Assembly: GCA_000733355.1 (NCBI GenBank)
Contig: JNVV01000016.1
Coordinates: 319,181-383,180 of the forward strand
Direction: 5' to 3'
Length of the DNA: 64,000 nucleotides
Source: Falciphora oryzae
Taxonomy: Eukaryota > Ascomycota > Sordariomycetes > Magnaporthales > Magnaporthaceae
Shown: positions 1-11,274 of the stretch, in pieces
Position numbering within the stretch: the stretch's first letter is position 1
Layout: each line of letters starts with the position of its first letter
Translations under genes and position numbers: made by a program
The notes under the pieces: generated by a model
Databases searched by the model: none
What the model was told of the DNA's origin: nothing
The model's input: only the letters and a program-made list of their open reading frames with translations

Positions 1-400
1 GGGGCGAATATTTGAAAACAGGCCTTGTCCATTTGTCTCACTGGCAAGCGGGATATCGTCTGTGGTTTGTTGACGCCAACATGAAATATATAACCCGTCC
101 ACCCGCCAAGACGTACGTAAAATTGTATCGATACAATAAAAAGAAATGACACGCCACCCATGTATCGATAACAGTTGCCTTGCGGCGCCCCCCGTTTTTG
201 ACGAAACAAGCGACGAAGAGAAATGGGTTGTCAGAGGTGCCGGAAGCATAAATAGCAAATAAGTGGCAATGGCCTGCCCTGTTCGCTGAGAATGCGCCTC
301 CCCGAGAAACGCCCTGGAAATCCGGATCCCGAGCTTGTCCACAAACACACACAAAACAACATGACAGTCCCCGAGCGGAGCCGCAAAGAATGAGAACGAA
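1..400. other. Intergenic sequence downstream of SMC6
   Basis: This is the 3' flank of the minus-strand SMC6 gene. No supported gene is seen. It contains a perfect 16-bp palindrome at 122-137 centred on ATCGAT, and a second copy of its half (GTATCGAT) about 30 bases further on. An open frame of the minus strand runs through 231-400, but that is the SMC6 frame read through an unspliced last intron. Confidence 0.6.
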
Positions 401-3400
401 TTACTGGTACTCGTCCATCGTCCGCTGACGAGGATCCTTCATCCTGCACGGCGGGATAGTATTCCATGTCAGTGCTAGTCACAGGATCAGATATCAACTC
501 AATAAACCGGCCGAGTACGTACCTGATAATATTGACATCCTTGTCCACCTTGGCGCGACCCTCAATCGCGTTTGGCGTGATCATGATATACTGCCGGCTG
601 ACCGACTTGCGCGCCGCAGACACCAGCATGTTTGTGCTGATGGCCCTGTTGACATTGTCCATGAAGACGTCAAACTCGTCCAGGCAGCGCAGCGGCGAGC
701 CCATCGAGTCCCAGATGGCCAGAAGCAGGCAGATGGACGAGAAGGACTTCTCGCCACCCGACAGCGTCTTGGTGTTCCTGCCCGTTGCGTTCTTGCGCGT
801 CGCGTCGGGCTCGACCTGGACCTGCAGCTTCTTGTTGGCGTGGTCCAGCAGCAGCTGGCCCCTGTAGCCGCGCTCGCTCAGAAGATAGAGGAAGTTGGCG
901 CGCGCACTCGACGATATGTATCGCTGGAACAGGCGCCACTTCTCCAGCCGGACGTCCATCGTCTTCTTTAGCCGCCTGATGATGTCGGTGCTGCCCTTGA
1001 GCGTGTCCGACGCGTTCGTGTAGGCTATCTTGGCATTGATGGCGTCGTCGTGGATCTGCTCATCGGTCTTACCGACTCTCCTCTGGCGAGCCTCGAGCTG
1101 CTTGTTGATTGTAGCCACCTTGGCCTCGATGCTCTTGTACGTCTCCCCGTCCGGCACGAACACGCGCTCGGGCACGAACTTGACCGCCTCGCTCGTGAAG
1201 GCAGCCACCACTCCCTGTTGCTCCTGCGTCTTCCTTTCGGCGATGCGCTTGTCCTCCCTCGCCTTCTCCACCTCCTCAAAGGCATCGTTCTTCTGGGTGA
1301 GCACCAGCCGCCTCGCGTCGTGCGTCATGTTGACTTGGGCATCGGCCTTGTTGCGCCGCCCGTCGAAGTCCTGTTGGACGAGTTTCTCCTCACTGAGCTT
1401 CCTCCTGAGGCCGTCTGCCTTGCTGCTCTGCTCTGTGACCAGCATCTTCAGCTCTCCGTACTGCCGCCCGAAGGTCTCGTACTCCTCCTGGAGCCGCAGC
1501 CGCGCGGCCTCCAGCGCCTTCAGACGATCGTCGTAGCCTTCAAAGTCATCGAGCTCGTGACTGAGGGTGAAGATCGAGCCTTGACACTGTCGGTCAGCCC
1601 TGCTGAGTTCTTGGTGTTTCCCCTTTTGCTGAACCAGGTCCTGCTCGCACACCTGGGCCTGATGCTTCAGCTCGTCCCGCCTGCGAACTAGGTCGGCCAA
1701 CTCGGTCTGCAGCTGGGACAAAACCTCGCGGTGCTGTGAGACCTGGGCCTGGACGTCGGCCTTCATGCGCGGCTTCTGGGGACCGGGCACGACAGGAGCA
1801 GTGGAGAGATTGGACCCGCCGCCCCTGCTTGTGAGCCTCAGCCCCTCGCCGTGTTTTGTGTCGTGGAAGCATATGCAGGCCTTGACGTTCCGCGGGGGAG
1901 GGCCCTTGAAGAGGACATTCTCTGCATCCGTGCGTTTTTCCACAAGGATAATCTGCTCGATGAAGGTGTTGATAATGAGCTGGTTGCGCACCATATCATC
2001 CTCAAACTTGAGCACCCGCAGGATTGTATCGAATTCGGGGTCCGGCTCCTTGCCCCGCGTGTCGATTTGGGTGCGGTTCGCGATCAGGACGGGACAGTTC
2101 TTAATTCTGAAGCGGTCCATGGATCGCTGGAGCCGTTGTTGGTCTGCCTTGCTGGTGACGATGAATCCGTTGAGCGCCCTGCCGAACGTCCTTTCCAGCA
2201 GGCTCGTCCATTGGGGCTTCGTGACGCTGATAAGCGACCCCATGGGTCCGACCGGCTTCTCTCTGTACCCATTGTCATTGGCGATCTGGCGCAGGAGCTC
2301 TGGGACCTCCCGCTCGTAGGCGTCGAGGGGAGACCTGTCGCTTCGCTCTAGGTCTTTGAGCCTTGTCTCCATGGCACTGACCCCCATGGTCTTGGATTCG
2401 ACTGCCTGATGCATGCTTTTCTGCTCACGCTTGGCCTCGTCTCGGCGGCGCTCGAGCTCGGGGCCGCGGTCAGCGTTCTCCCTCATTTCATCGCGGATTC
2501 TCGCAAGGCGCTCGTTCTGCTTGTTGAGCTGATCACGCTTCCTTGCAACCTGTTCGCCTGTCGAACCGGCAACCCGCGCCTTTTCCTCCTCAATCGTGGC
2601 CGCATTCCTCTCCAGCTCAGTCTTGGCGTTGCTGAGCTGAGCGTGAGCGTCACGTTCCTCGCGGCGAATGTTTTCAAGTTCTGTCCTGGCCTCTTGGAAG
2701 GCCTTAGTGGCGGCCTCTATCTTTCTTTCAAGCTCTGTAGCTTCCTCGTTGACTAGGGCATCTCGTGCTGCTACAGCTCGCTCATGCTTGGCGTCGGCGG
2801 ATGCGAGGGCTTGGGTGAGGCGCTCAGCTGCCGATTCTGCGTTAGCGATGCGACCGCCGCATGCCTTGACTTCCTCCTCGCGCTGCTTCAAGATGTCCTC
2901 CTGTTCCTTTACCTGCGACCAGGCCAGTTGCTGGTTGTAAAGACGTCTCTTCCGCCGGAGCTCCTTGTTCTGCTGGATGGACTCGAGCAGCTTCTCGGCC
3001 TCGTTCAGTGTCTTTTTCGTGGTCTTGACCCGCTCCTCCTGCTCAGGCAACTTGCTCTGCACCGCCTCCAGATACTCCATAATCAAGCGGTAGTCGTTAT
3101 CCAGCTGCTCGAGTTGAACGCCCTGGATGAAGAACTGGTACTTTTGCGAGTCGGACGAAGCGTTGAGGAACGACCGCGCATTGTCCTGCGAGAGGACGTT
3201 GAGCGGGTTGTCTACCTGGAGACAAAAGTACTCCACAATCTCCGAGACCTCCCCTCGCTTACTGGAGATAAGTTTGCCGGTAGTCGACTTGACCTTGAAG
3301 CCGCTGCTCCCAGACCTGTTGAAGTGACGCTCGACAATGATAGAGTCGCCATAGATGTCGTGCTGGTATGCATCTATGCCCTGGTTCTTGATCTTGACGC

Positions 3401-4133
3401 TGAGTATGGCCTGGTCTCTACCCTCTTTGATGAATGCCTTGAGGCTGCCTCCTCGGTTGGTCGAGCTCGCCTTGCCACCAAGACAAAGGGTGAGCGCGGT
3501 CAGAATAGCGCTCTTGCCACTCCCGTTCTCGCCTACGATGAAGTTGAGCAGAGGGCCAAGCTCGCAGTGCAGCCTCTCGTGGCACATAAAGTTGATACAC
3601 GTGACACTCTCTAAAATGCCGTTCAAGGCGGCGTGGTTGTCGCCGAGAAGGGCGGGCCGGCTGTTTATGCGCTGTGTCGCCCGCAGGTCGTCCTCCCTCT
3701 CGTGCTGCAGGTGCTCAAAGCCACGGTCGCGGAGGTCTTCGTACTGGGTCGCCGCGAGGACTTCAGAGTCGTCTTCCTCTGCCGAGTTGTTCCCGTCGTC
3801 TTCGTCGTCATTGTCGTCGTCCACGTCCATTTCTGTAGAGCCGTGGCCATTGGGTCCTTCCCCATTCGGGGTGTGATGGCTCGACCGTCGTTCGTGGGGT
3901 TCTGCGTCAGACATGCGCGCTCGTTTCCTCTGGGAGTCCAGTCAGTACTGTAAGCGAGGTATGACAGCAGCAGCACGGGCGGCTCAGGGCATGCTTACGG
4001 GCTCATGGCGCAGAGACGAGCGTGCGGCGGCGGACTCAACAATCTCATCGTCTTGGTCGGCGGCCTGCTCGAAACGCGTGCGTTTGCGTCGCGAGGACTC
4101 GCCGCCCAGCCCGTTAACTGTGCGCCCAGGCAT
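401..4133 (-). CDS. SMC6: SMC6, Smc5/6 complex ATPase
   Basis: Structural maintenance of chromosomes protein 6, the nuclear ATPase that pairs with SMC5 in DNA repair and recombination. Three exons, 4133-3999, 3929-523 and 443-401, give 1194 residues. The N-terminal region is acidic. Walker A (GENGSGKS) lies near residue 180, a hinge near 580-740 is flanked by long coiled coils, the ABC signature (LSGGEKS) is near 1100, and Walker B (CLDEFDVF) follows shortly after. The first intron (69 nt) joins a basic N-terminus to RKRARMSD. The last intron (79 nt, donor GTACGT, acceptor GTGCAG) leads to a 14-codon exon beginning MKDPRQRT, the ending expected after the DVNIIR motif of fungal SMC6. Reading straight through gives an unrelated tail. 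The gene is divergent from the ECD gene, 428 bp away. The family call is very secure; the start at 4133 rests on frame and splice logic. Confidence 0.95.
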
Positions 4134-4561
4134 CTTCCGGTAGAGGCAAAAGGCGACGCGTCCGCACAGCGGGAGGAAGTACACTGCCCTTCTACCGTTT
4201 TTTGTCAAAGGGCGGAGAAGGTCGTGTGGTGGGGGAGCTGGCCGATTGCAAACGCGCGATCTGCTTACGCAGCAACGACGCGATGGTAATATACAGCGCG
4301 TGAATCAGGGACCCTTGCTGCCTGCCCGCGTTGCTTGTCGACGAAGCCCCACCTGGAGCAAGGTTGACAAGGTTCCAGCCGAAACGGTGGGGGTGGCGTA
4401 GGTAGGTGGGTCCGCTGCACATCATCGAGGTTCCTGGGACTTGAACACCATCATGTGCATTTTTACAGGCACCATTACCCAAGTAACACGCCCTCCCATC
4501 GTCCCAACTCTTCCGAGAAGAAAAAACAGTGGCACAACAAATTTGGAGGGGATAGCGTATC
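4134..4561. promoter_or_regulatory. Shared divergent promoter SMC6 / ECD
   Basis: This 428-bp spacer separates two divergently transcribed genes, so both promoters must lie here. No clear TATA box or named factor site could be assigned. It holds no supported ORF. Confidence 0.5.
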
Positions 4562-6650
4562 ATGGAGGCCATCACTGAAGTGGGGGCAAAGAAGCCTCCA
4601 GCCAAGAGCAATGGAGACGGCGCCGCAGACGATGACGTGCCGATGGGCTTTGGCGAAGCCTCGCTGCCAGAGAACTGCGTCGAGTACATGGTGTTTCTGA
4701 TCGACAGCCAGCTGGACGCTCGCCAGGTCCTCTCACGTCTGGAGTCCGTCAAGAAGGCCGCGCTCCAGCTGGCGGCCGGGCTCACCAAGGATTACATCTG
4801 GCAGCGTGACAGTTTTAGCCTCGAGGTGAAGAGCCGCTCTGGTTAGTTGCTGCTCGCCGCTTGGCCTTCTGCCTGCCTATATAGACACAGCGCAGCTGAC
4901 ACCATGGCATGGGGCGTGGGGAAAAGGCCTTCTGTTTCTTCACGGCAACACGGATCACGGCGACTCGGTAGAGGATGAGTGGCTCGTGGTGTACATGCTC
5001 CGTGAGCTGAGCAAGTCCTTCAAGGAAGCATGGATCCGCGTCTTTGACAGCGACGGCGAGTTCCTGCTCGTCGAGGCTGCCAACGTCGCCCCGAAATGGC
5101 TGAACCCGGAGATGGACAGCAACCGAGTCTGGATCAACGACGGCAGGCTTCTACTCGTTCCTCTGTCTGACAAGGACAAAGGCGGCAGCCCAGCCTCCAA
5201 CAGCAAGTCCATCACCCTGTCCGACGCCGTGACCTTCATCACATCAATCCCTGACGCCCTGGTCCACTCGACCTTTGTTGAGTCCGAGGCCTTCTACCGC
5301 CTGGAAAAATACCCGGCCCACATCGCCGACGCGATCCACTGCTCGCAGGTCACTATCCCGCGTAAGTTGGCCTACGTCCTGCACGACCGGCCCAAGGCCA
5401 TCGCGCCGGCCGTCGAGGCCTTCTACCTGCGCGACCCCGTATCACTGAAGCCCATCGTGTCGGCCACATCTTCTTCCGACAGCCTTGAGTTCCCGCCCGT
5501 AGATCTCGTGACCGTCAGCGTGTGCTTCACAAAAGTCCTGTTCGCCCAGCTCAAGTCGCAGAGGTTCAGTCCACCGCCGGCCTGGGCGGCGCTGATCGGG
5601 GAGCCGGCTCCTCTTGATGAGACACAGACCGCCGCCCCGCCGCACTCGGCGCAGGCACGGCTGGAGATGGGCATGAAGGTGACGACCGGGTTCGAACTGC
5701 TGGCGGCTGGCGCGGAGCAGAGCCGGAGCCGCGTGGCCCGTGAGGTCGGTATAATACTGCAAGACCTCCGAGAAGACGGCGGCGGCGGCCTGCCCACGGA
5801 CGACGAGATACGCGGCTGGGAGGGCGTCGACAGGGACGGCGACGAAGCGTGGCTGGACATCAACTTTGAGGACTTTGACAGGGAGCTGGGAGGAAAGAAC
5901 GCGGAAAAGCGAGGGAAGGATATGGGCGACGGTGCCTCCGGGTTCGGCAGCTCGGCAGCCCAGGCTGACCTGCGCAAGATTGTGTCTCGGTTCGAGGCCT
6001 TCCTCAACGACGACGAGGCGGGCATCGACGGAGCCGAGGTCGACGACATGGACATGGATGACGACGGCGACGACGACGGCGACGACGATAGCGATCTATC
6101 CGACGACGACAGCGGGGACGAGGATAAGGCCGTCAGCTTCGACGAGGAGGAGTTTCACCGCATGATGAGGGAGATGATGGGCCTACCTGCCACAGCGAGC
6201 ACCCGAGACAAGACCGCCGCCATGCCGGTCGCGGCAGCACAAAGAAAAGCCGCGGATGCTAGTGATGAAGACGACGATGACGAGGAGACGCAGGCTATAA
6301 AACAGCTCGCGGCACAGATGGAGGCAGAACTCAATGAGCACGGGGCACTGAAGTTGGATCCCAAACCAAGCAAGAAGCAGAGTGCCCTGAAAGGAAAAGG
6401 TGTGGACCAGGGGGGATCGTCCAGCAGCGCGCGAGAAGGTGAAGCCGATGTCCAGGCAGGGGAGGATAGTGACGGCAGCGACGACGAGGTGGACATCGAC
6501 TACAACCTAGCCAAAAACCTGCTCGAGAGCTTCAAGGGCCAGGCTGGGGTGGCGGGGCCCGCTGGGAACATCCTGAGCATGTTGGGCATGAGTCTTCCAC
6601 GCGACGAAGACGACGAAGACGACGCAAAAAGTGCCTCGAAACCTTTATAG
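4562..6650 (+). CDS. ECD: SGT1/Ecdysoneless (ECD) family protein
   Basis: Member of the ECD family (called SGT1 in fungi, distinct from the SGT1 co-chaperone), linked in other eukaryotes to transcription of growth genes, splicing and cell-cycle progression. Exons 4562-4841 and 4927-6650 give 667 residues. The 85-nt intron has branch site GCTGAC and splices to give SRSGLLFLHGNT, restoring the conserved family segment followed by HGDSVEDEW. Conserved sequence covers roughly residues 35-330. The C-terminal half is very acidic, with Asp/Glu runs near 400-430 and 470-480, which is typical of the family and of acidic activation regions. The start is the first ATG in frame, shortly downstream of SMC6's divergent start. 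Its 3' end faces that of the APH-like gene 266 bp away, so the two are convergent. Confidence 0.9.
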
Positions 6651-6916
6651 CTAAACCAACACTAGGAAGTCGGTTAGAAAGGGGAGAGAGAGATAGGACC
6701 ACCGCTGTGTTCTATAAACTACCGCAACGCCCCTTTGTATGCGATGCACCGTGAATATGGTAAGCACCGCTCAACTCCGACTCTATACCTATACCCCACC
6801 CGGAACTGTGCCGATCCGGATCACCTACGCCCGGTGGCATAGCCCGCCTATCTTGTATTGTTGTCCACTTGTTGCTTCATCGAACGGACAGGCATTGCCA
6901 CTGTAGAGACTCCCCC

Positions 6917-8389
6917 TCACCAGTCGTCCTCGTCCTCCTTCTCCTGCTTTATCTTGACTTCCCCGTAGTCCTCCTCCTCCTCCTCCTCCTCCTCGACGAA
7001 CCCCATTGGCCTGGGTGGCGGCATTACCGCGATCGGCCTCGGCATGGCGAAATCCTCCACCTCGGCCAGCCGAAACAGCGTCTCGGTCAGCAGCCTCCTG
7101 GCCTTCATCTCTCGCGGGGTGCTGTCGGGCTGCGGCCGGTAGAACTCCCGGACGACCGAAGTGACATGGTGGTAGCATTGGTAGAGCAGCAGCCTGGCCC
7201 CGCGGGCATACTCGCTGTCATCGTTATCTCCGTCTGCGCCAGACTCAGACTCGTCGTCCGAGTCAGTAGGCTCAAGCTGGATAGCCGTCGCCTCGACCTT
7301 CACATCGTCCTCTTCGTCGTTCCCGTTGAGACCGCGAAGGAAGCTGTCGGACGGCTGCTCGCTGAACACCTGCATAAACAGCGGGTCGCCAAAGACGCAG
7401 TTGCTCCAGTCGACGAGGCCCGTGACCGTCGTCCCGTCCACCTGCGATGGCTTCAGCCAGCCGGAGGCTTCGTGGTATTCGGGTGTTGCCGGGACAAGGA
7501 TGTTGGAGGAGTTGGCGGCATGCACCACGACCAGCCGAGGCTTGGTCACCATGTCCAGTGCGGGTAGGAGCCTGTCGACATTGGCCCGTATCGTGCCGTA
7601 TGGGAGCTGGACGGCCATCTCCTGGCCGTCCCGAAGGGACCCCTCGAGCATGACGCGAAAAGCCATGGACCATGTGGAGTGGGTTTGAAAAGGGATGATG
7701 TCCCGTGCGCGTGGCCGAGTCTGGAAGACAGGGAGCACCTGCACCACAGTACCGAACTTGCCGTTCGGCGACGTCAGCCTCGAGAGGTTTCGTGCCAATC
7801 TCCCGACTTGAAAGTCGATCCGCTCCCATTCCTGCAGGTTGAACGCTGGCTGGCGGTGCACGGCTGGGATCGAGGGCACGTCAGGCTGGGTGATGAGGGT
7901 GTAGGGCAAGTCGTGTAGTGGCAGCGGTGTAGGTGGCCAGCTGCCGTCGAGACACTTGTTCGGAAGTGAACAATTAGTGAGCAACGAGGGGATGAAGCCG
8001 AGCAGCTCTGTCAAGTCGGAAGTGGCGGCTGACGGCAAGCTATACGGTAGCAGCTCAACGCCGTCATCGTCGATCTCGGCTTCGACAGGCGCGTAAAGAG
8101 CCTTCCTCTTGCTCTCGATGACCTCTCTCATCCACCTCAGCACCGCAGCCTCGGAATCGACCAGCCACCGCTCGCAGCGGAGGAGTCGCACCATGGGTGA
8201 CGAGGAAATGTTCAAGAAGAGATGGCGCCCGTTGGAGAGGCCCACGCCATATATCCTCTTAGGACGGCTGGGCCAATGCAGGGTCTGGGGTTCTCCCACG
8301 GTAACGTCCTCATCCAACTCAAGGGCGTCGAGTACGACGGCCTGAACCGCCCGGACCCAGGCCTCCTTGGGTGGTAGGGCCAGTTCCAT
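6917..8389 (-). CDS. Aminoglycoside phosphotransferase-like protein, probable pseudokinase
   Basis: A 490-residue single-exon protein of the APH/choline-kinase-like fold that is frequent in filamentous fungi. Near residue 322 the segment GLVDWSNCVFGDP matches the DxW metal-binding and GDP part of the fold. The upstream catalytic-loop position, normally H-G-D-x-H-P-x-N, reads VHAANSSNILV near residue 285. It keeps His and Asn but lacks the catalytic Asp and is one residue shorter. The protein may therefore be inactive as a kinase. The C-terminus is acidic, with a run of eight Glu from a CTC repeat, and ends KQEKEDEDDW. The same frame stays open upstream to an ATG at 8893, adding 168 Pro/Ser/Arg-rich residues. 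I prefer the ATG at 8389 because conserved-looking sequence begins there. Substrate and role are unknown. Confidence 0.75.
   Translation of the reverse strand: MELALPPKEAWVRAVQAVVLDALELDEDVTVGEPQTLHWPSRPKRIYGVGLSNGRHLFLNISSSPMVRLLRCERWLVDSEAAVLRWMREVIESKRKALYAPVEAEIDDDGVELLPYSLPSAATSDLTELLGFIPSLLTNCSLPNKCLDGSWPPTPLPLHDLPYTLITQPDVPSIPAVHRQPAFNLQEWERIDFQVGRLARNLSRLTSPNGKFGTVVQVLPVFQTRPRARDIIPFQTHSTWSMAFRVMLEGSLRDGQEMAVQLPYGTIRANVDRLLPALDMVTKPRLVVVHAANSSNILVPATPEYHEASGWLKPSQVDGTTVTGLVDWSNCVFGDPLFMQVFSEQPSDSFLRGLNGNDEEDDVKVEATAIQLEPTDSDDESESGADGDNDDSEYARGARLLLYQCYHHVTSVVREFYRPQPDSTPREMKARRLLTETLFRLAEVEDFAMPRPIAVMPPPRPMGFVEEEEEEEEDYGEVKIKQEKEDEDDW
6968..6996. repeat. CTC trinucleotide run encoding poly-Glu
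   Basis: About eight CTC units on the plus strand encode the glutamate run near the end of the APH-like protein. The run is likely to vary in length between strains. Confidence 0.7.
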
Positions 8390-9714
8390 GGGGGGCGAGG
8401 GCGGCGGTGAGGGCGGCGGTATCGGTGCTTGTGCTCTCGACGCGGGCGGGTGTCGCCGTCTGGTCTCGCGTCGACGGTTTGTGGAAGCGGTCCCGAGTAA
8501 CCTTGACCCGCACAGGTCTCGGCCTGGGCTGTGAGCCGCGGCGCGAGGGTTGCGGAAGGCGTACGCGTGGGACCTGTGTGATCTGGGCGCTGTCAGGCGC
8601 ACAAGGACAGAGACGGGCGGCGTTATAGAGGCGGCTTCTGATGCCCGCGAGGACTGCGGTAGCGGAGATGCTCGACGGCTCCTGGAAAAATCCCGATTCA
8701 GGGGCACTGTTCGAGACATTTGTAGGAGAGGGCTGCCAGGGGCAGAGGCGGGACGTGGAAGAGGAGGGTGACTGTGTTGGTGGTAGTGGGAGTGGTGGCG
8801 GCGGTTATTGCAGCTTTGTGTGGCTGACAGGGCCGCCATGGGAGCAGTCAGATGGAGAGGGGGCGGCGGAGCGAGGATAGTAGGATGAGGCATGGGCCGG
8901 ATGTTGGTTTCCTATCCATGCATAAGCCAAGGAGGGGAGTGCAGAAGGGTGGGTGGTTGCCGAGAGCCGCACAAGGGATACAACGTGCCCTGGTGGTGGC
9001 TTGCTTTCTGGGCTGCCAGACGGGCCGGGATCTCTCGAGGAAAATAATCTGGATGCGGAGCGAGACTTGGACGGGGCAAATACAAACAAGATACCGTGGC
9101 GGACGGCGACGACCATGTTGACACTCGTCTTCCTATTTATTAGCAGCAGCAACCGGGAATGGAAAGATTATAGGACAGAGAAATCCCAGACCGCCACAAG
9201 CTCGACTGGCCAACTCGCTCGCTTGGCTGCTGGCAAGAAGGAGGAGATCTCGTCATGGCATGCTGGGAGACGGCGACGGACCACCGCACAGCCAGCAGCG
9301 GCGGCATAGCCAGGCCGGTCAGTGTGGAGGCGGGAGCATGCCAGCAAGGGTCAATGGGCATCTCTCTGTCGCTCGATCGGCTACTAGCGACGCGGGAGAT
9401 TGGGGATGCAAGAGAGGCGTCCTGGGGTGGACGAATAACACGGTGGGCGTAGCGAAGCAGCCAGCCCCGAGGCGAGGTTCAAGAGGATGGCCAGGGGTCA
9501 GGCAGCGCCCGCACTAGCTAGCCTCTCGGCTCCTCAGCCCATGGTGTGGTGTGGCGGACCAGGGGCCCTAGGCCTGGTAGTCTGTGGTGTTGGGCAGGGG
9601 GCTGGATGGTGGGTAGGTATCTCGGGTGGTTTGTTTGCTTGCCAGGTAACCTGAAGCCCCCCTCGGCCGAGATGGTCCGGCTTTCCATGCCTTGGCTACA
9701 CGCCACCCCTCGGG

Positions 9715-9754
<40 letters not shown>

Positions 9755-11274
9755 TTGTTTGCTGTCGGTGCGGCGGAGCAAGGGCCACGGATGGGTGCGG
9801 GAAGGCAGCACGAAGCCATCAGCAGCCAACGGTGAGGTGGGTACTCATCGGGTCGTCCATGATCGCACACCCACCGTGCCACCCTCCCCCTGGTCGCCTG
9901 CGCTGCAACTTCAAACGGCGTCGGGGCCTGCCTGTCACTCGCCTGCAGCAGGGCTCGAGCAGCAGATCGTCGGCCCTAGTGTCCCTATTGGATCGTGTGT
10001 AGCGAACCTGCATGTGTTTGGCGAAACGAGCGAGGGCTTGCTTCTCGGGATCTGGCCTCCTGGCCTGCCTGGAATATGCCTGGCAGAGAACGTCGCTTTT
10101 CCTTTTTCTTTCTCTCTTTTGCTCTAGGAGAACCAGCTCCGGCTTCGGCCACAGATGAGGTACAAGGAAGGCATCAGGAGGAGGAGGAGGAGGAGGAGGC
10201 TGGTGTTGCCCGTCCCATCATCGATCCGGCAGGTCGTCGACGGGGCCCGTCTGGTCTGATTGTTGTCTTTGCCGGACTGGCCTGTTTACAGTCTGTCTCG
10301 CCAGTATGGCAGACACACACAGTCACAGCAGGCCGCATTCCCGTTGCAATCCCGATGCTGTGGTTCCATCATGGAAGGAGCAGGGCAGGCATGGAAGAGC
10401 TGGACGGAAGTCTTCCCCAAAGCACCCGCCAATCAGCGGCCAGCCCCAGCCCAGACCCCACCTGCCCACCGCCTGGGAACGCCCCTTGCTAGTTCGCACG
10501 GGTAAGCGAGTCGGGGATTTTTTTATTGGTCGCCAGCAAGCGAAGGACCAAAAAGGCCAGACCCGCGGGAAATGGATGCAGTCTTTTCCATTTCCATGTT
10601 GGGATTTAACCCAGCATTTTCCGCGCCCGCAGTTCCTGCCTTTTTTTTATTTTTTTTTTTTTTTATTCTCCCATGCGCACCTGGCCGGCAGGCGTCCACG
10701 CATTGGGATATTTCCCCATGGAGAAATTCGCGTCGATCATTTGCCCGACCGACCCTTGGCTGCCAGGGCTACGTCGCATCGCAGAAGGGAAACTCGTCAA
10801 AATTATCGCCATCAGGGTTAGCGCCTCTGCACCCCTTCAAGTTCCCACAAGCCCCCACTGCTGCTTCTCTGCTGGCTCCTCCCGCAAACAGGATCCTCCT
10901 CAGCAGAGGGGCACAGGGCCCAACATCAAAAGACGCCGTTTGCAACGCGGGGCCGGGCGGGAATCGACATCTACCGCTCTCTCGCCCGATACACCCACCC
11001 ATCATAGTATGGAGTACCGTGGCATGTCTGGTGGGGGTGAGAGGATATTGACCTTCCATATTCGACACCTAGCGTCGACTCGGCGAGAATACCGTGAACG
11101 AGGTCCGGGTGGCATGGTCGACAACCTGGTCGTCTGCGAGGTTCGGATAAACAGGTAGATAGACGGGATGTATGCCGTGATAGGAGCAATGCGTGCCAAG
11201 CCCGTCGTCGAAACTCGCTCCTTCTCAGACTTCTGAGATGCAGAGATGCATTCTCCCCATCCACATCAAGTCCA
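8390..11274. other. Intergenic region, 2.9 kb
   Basis: The segment 8390-8893 is an open in-frame extension of the APH-like gene and is more likely 5' UTR or promoter. The rest carries no ORF with recognisable protein features. It holds pyrimidine runs (10640-10670), a TTGCTG hexanucleotide repeat, and scattered short ORFs of biased composition. It contains the promoter of the APH-like gene and the 3' flank of TAN1. Confidence 0.5.
9715..9763. repeat. TTGCTG hexanucleotide microsatellite
   Basis: About seven copies of GTTGCT lie in intergenic sequence. On the minus strand this reads as CAA-CAG or AGC-AAC codons in short spurious ORFs. The same motif recurs at 52116-52214 inside a real gene. 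Confidence 0.85.

Noticed and set aside
231..400. Further C-terminal coding of SMC6
   Set aside because: It is only the read-through of the last intron and beyond; splicing restores the conserved family ending and a stop at 401.
9518..9829. Minus-strand ORF with a Gln or Asn-Ser run
   Set aside because: It is produced by a TTGCTG microsatellite. The flanking residues have no protein-like character and no conserved start.
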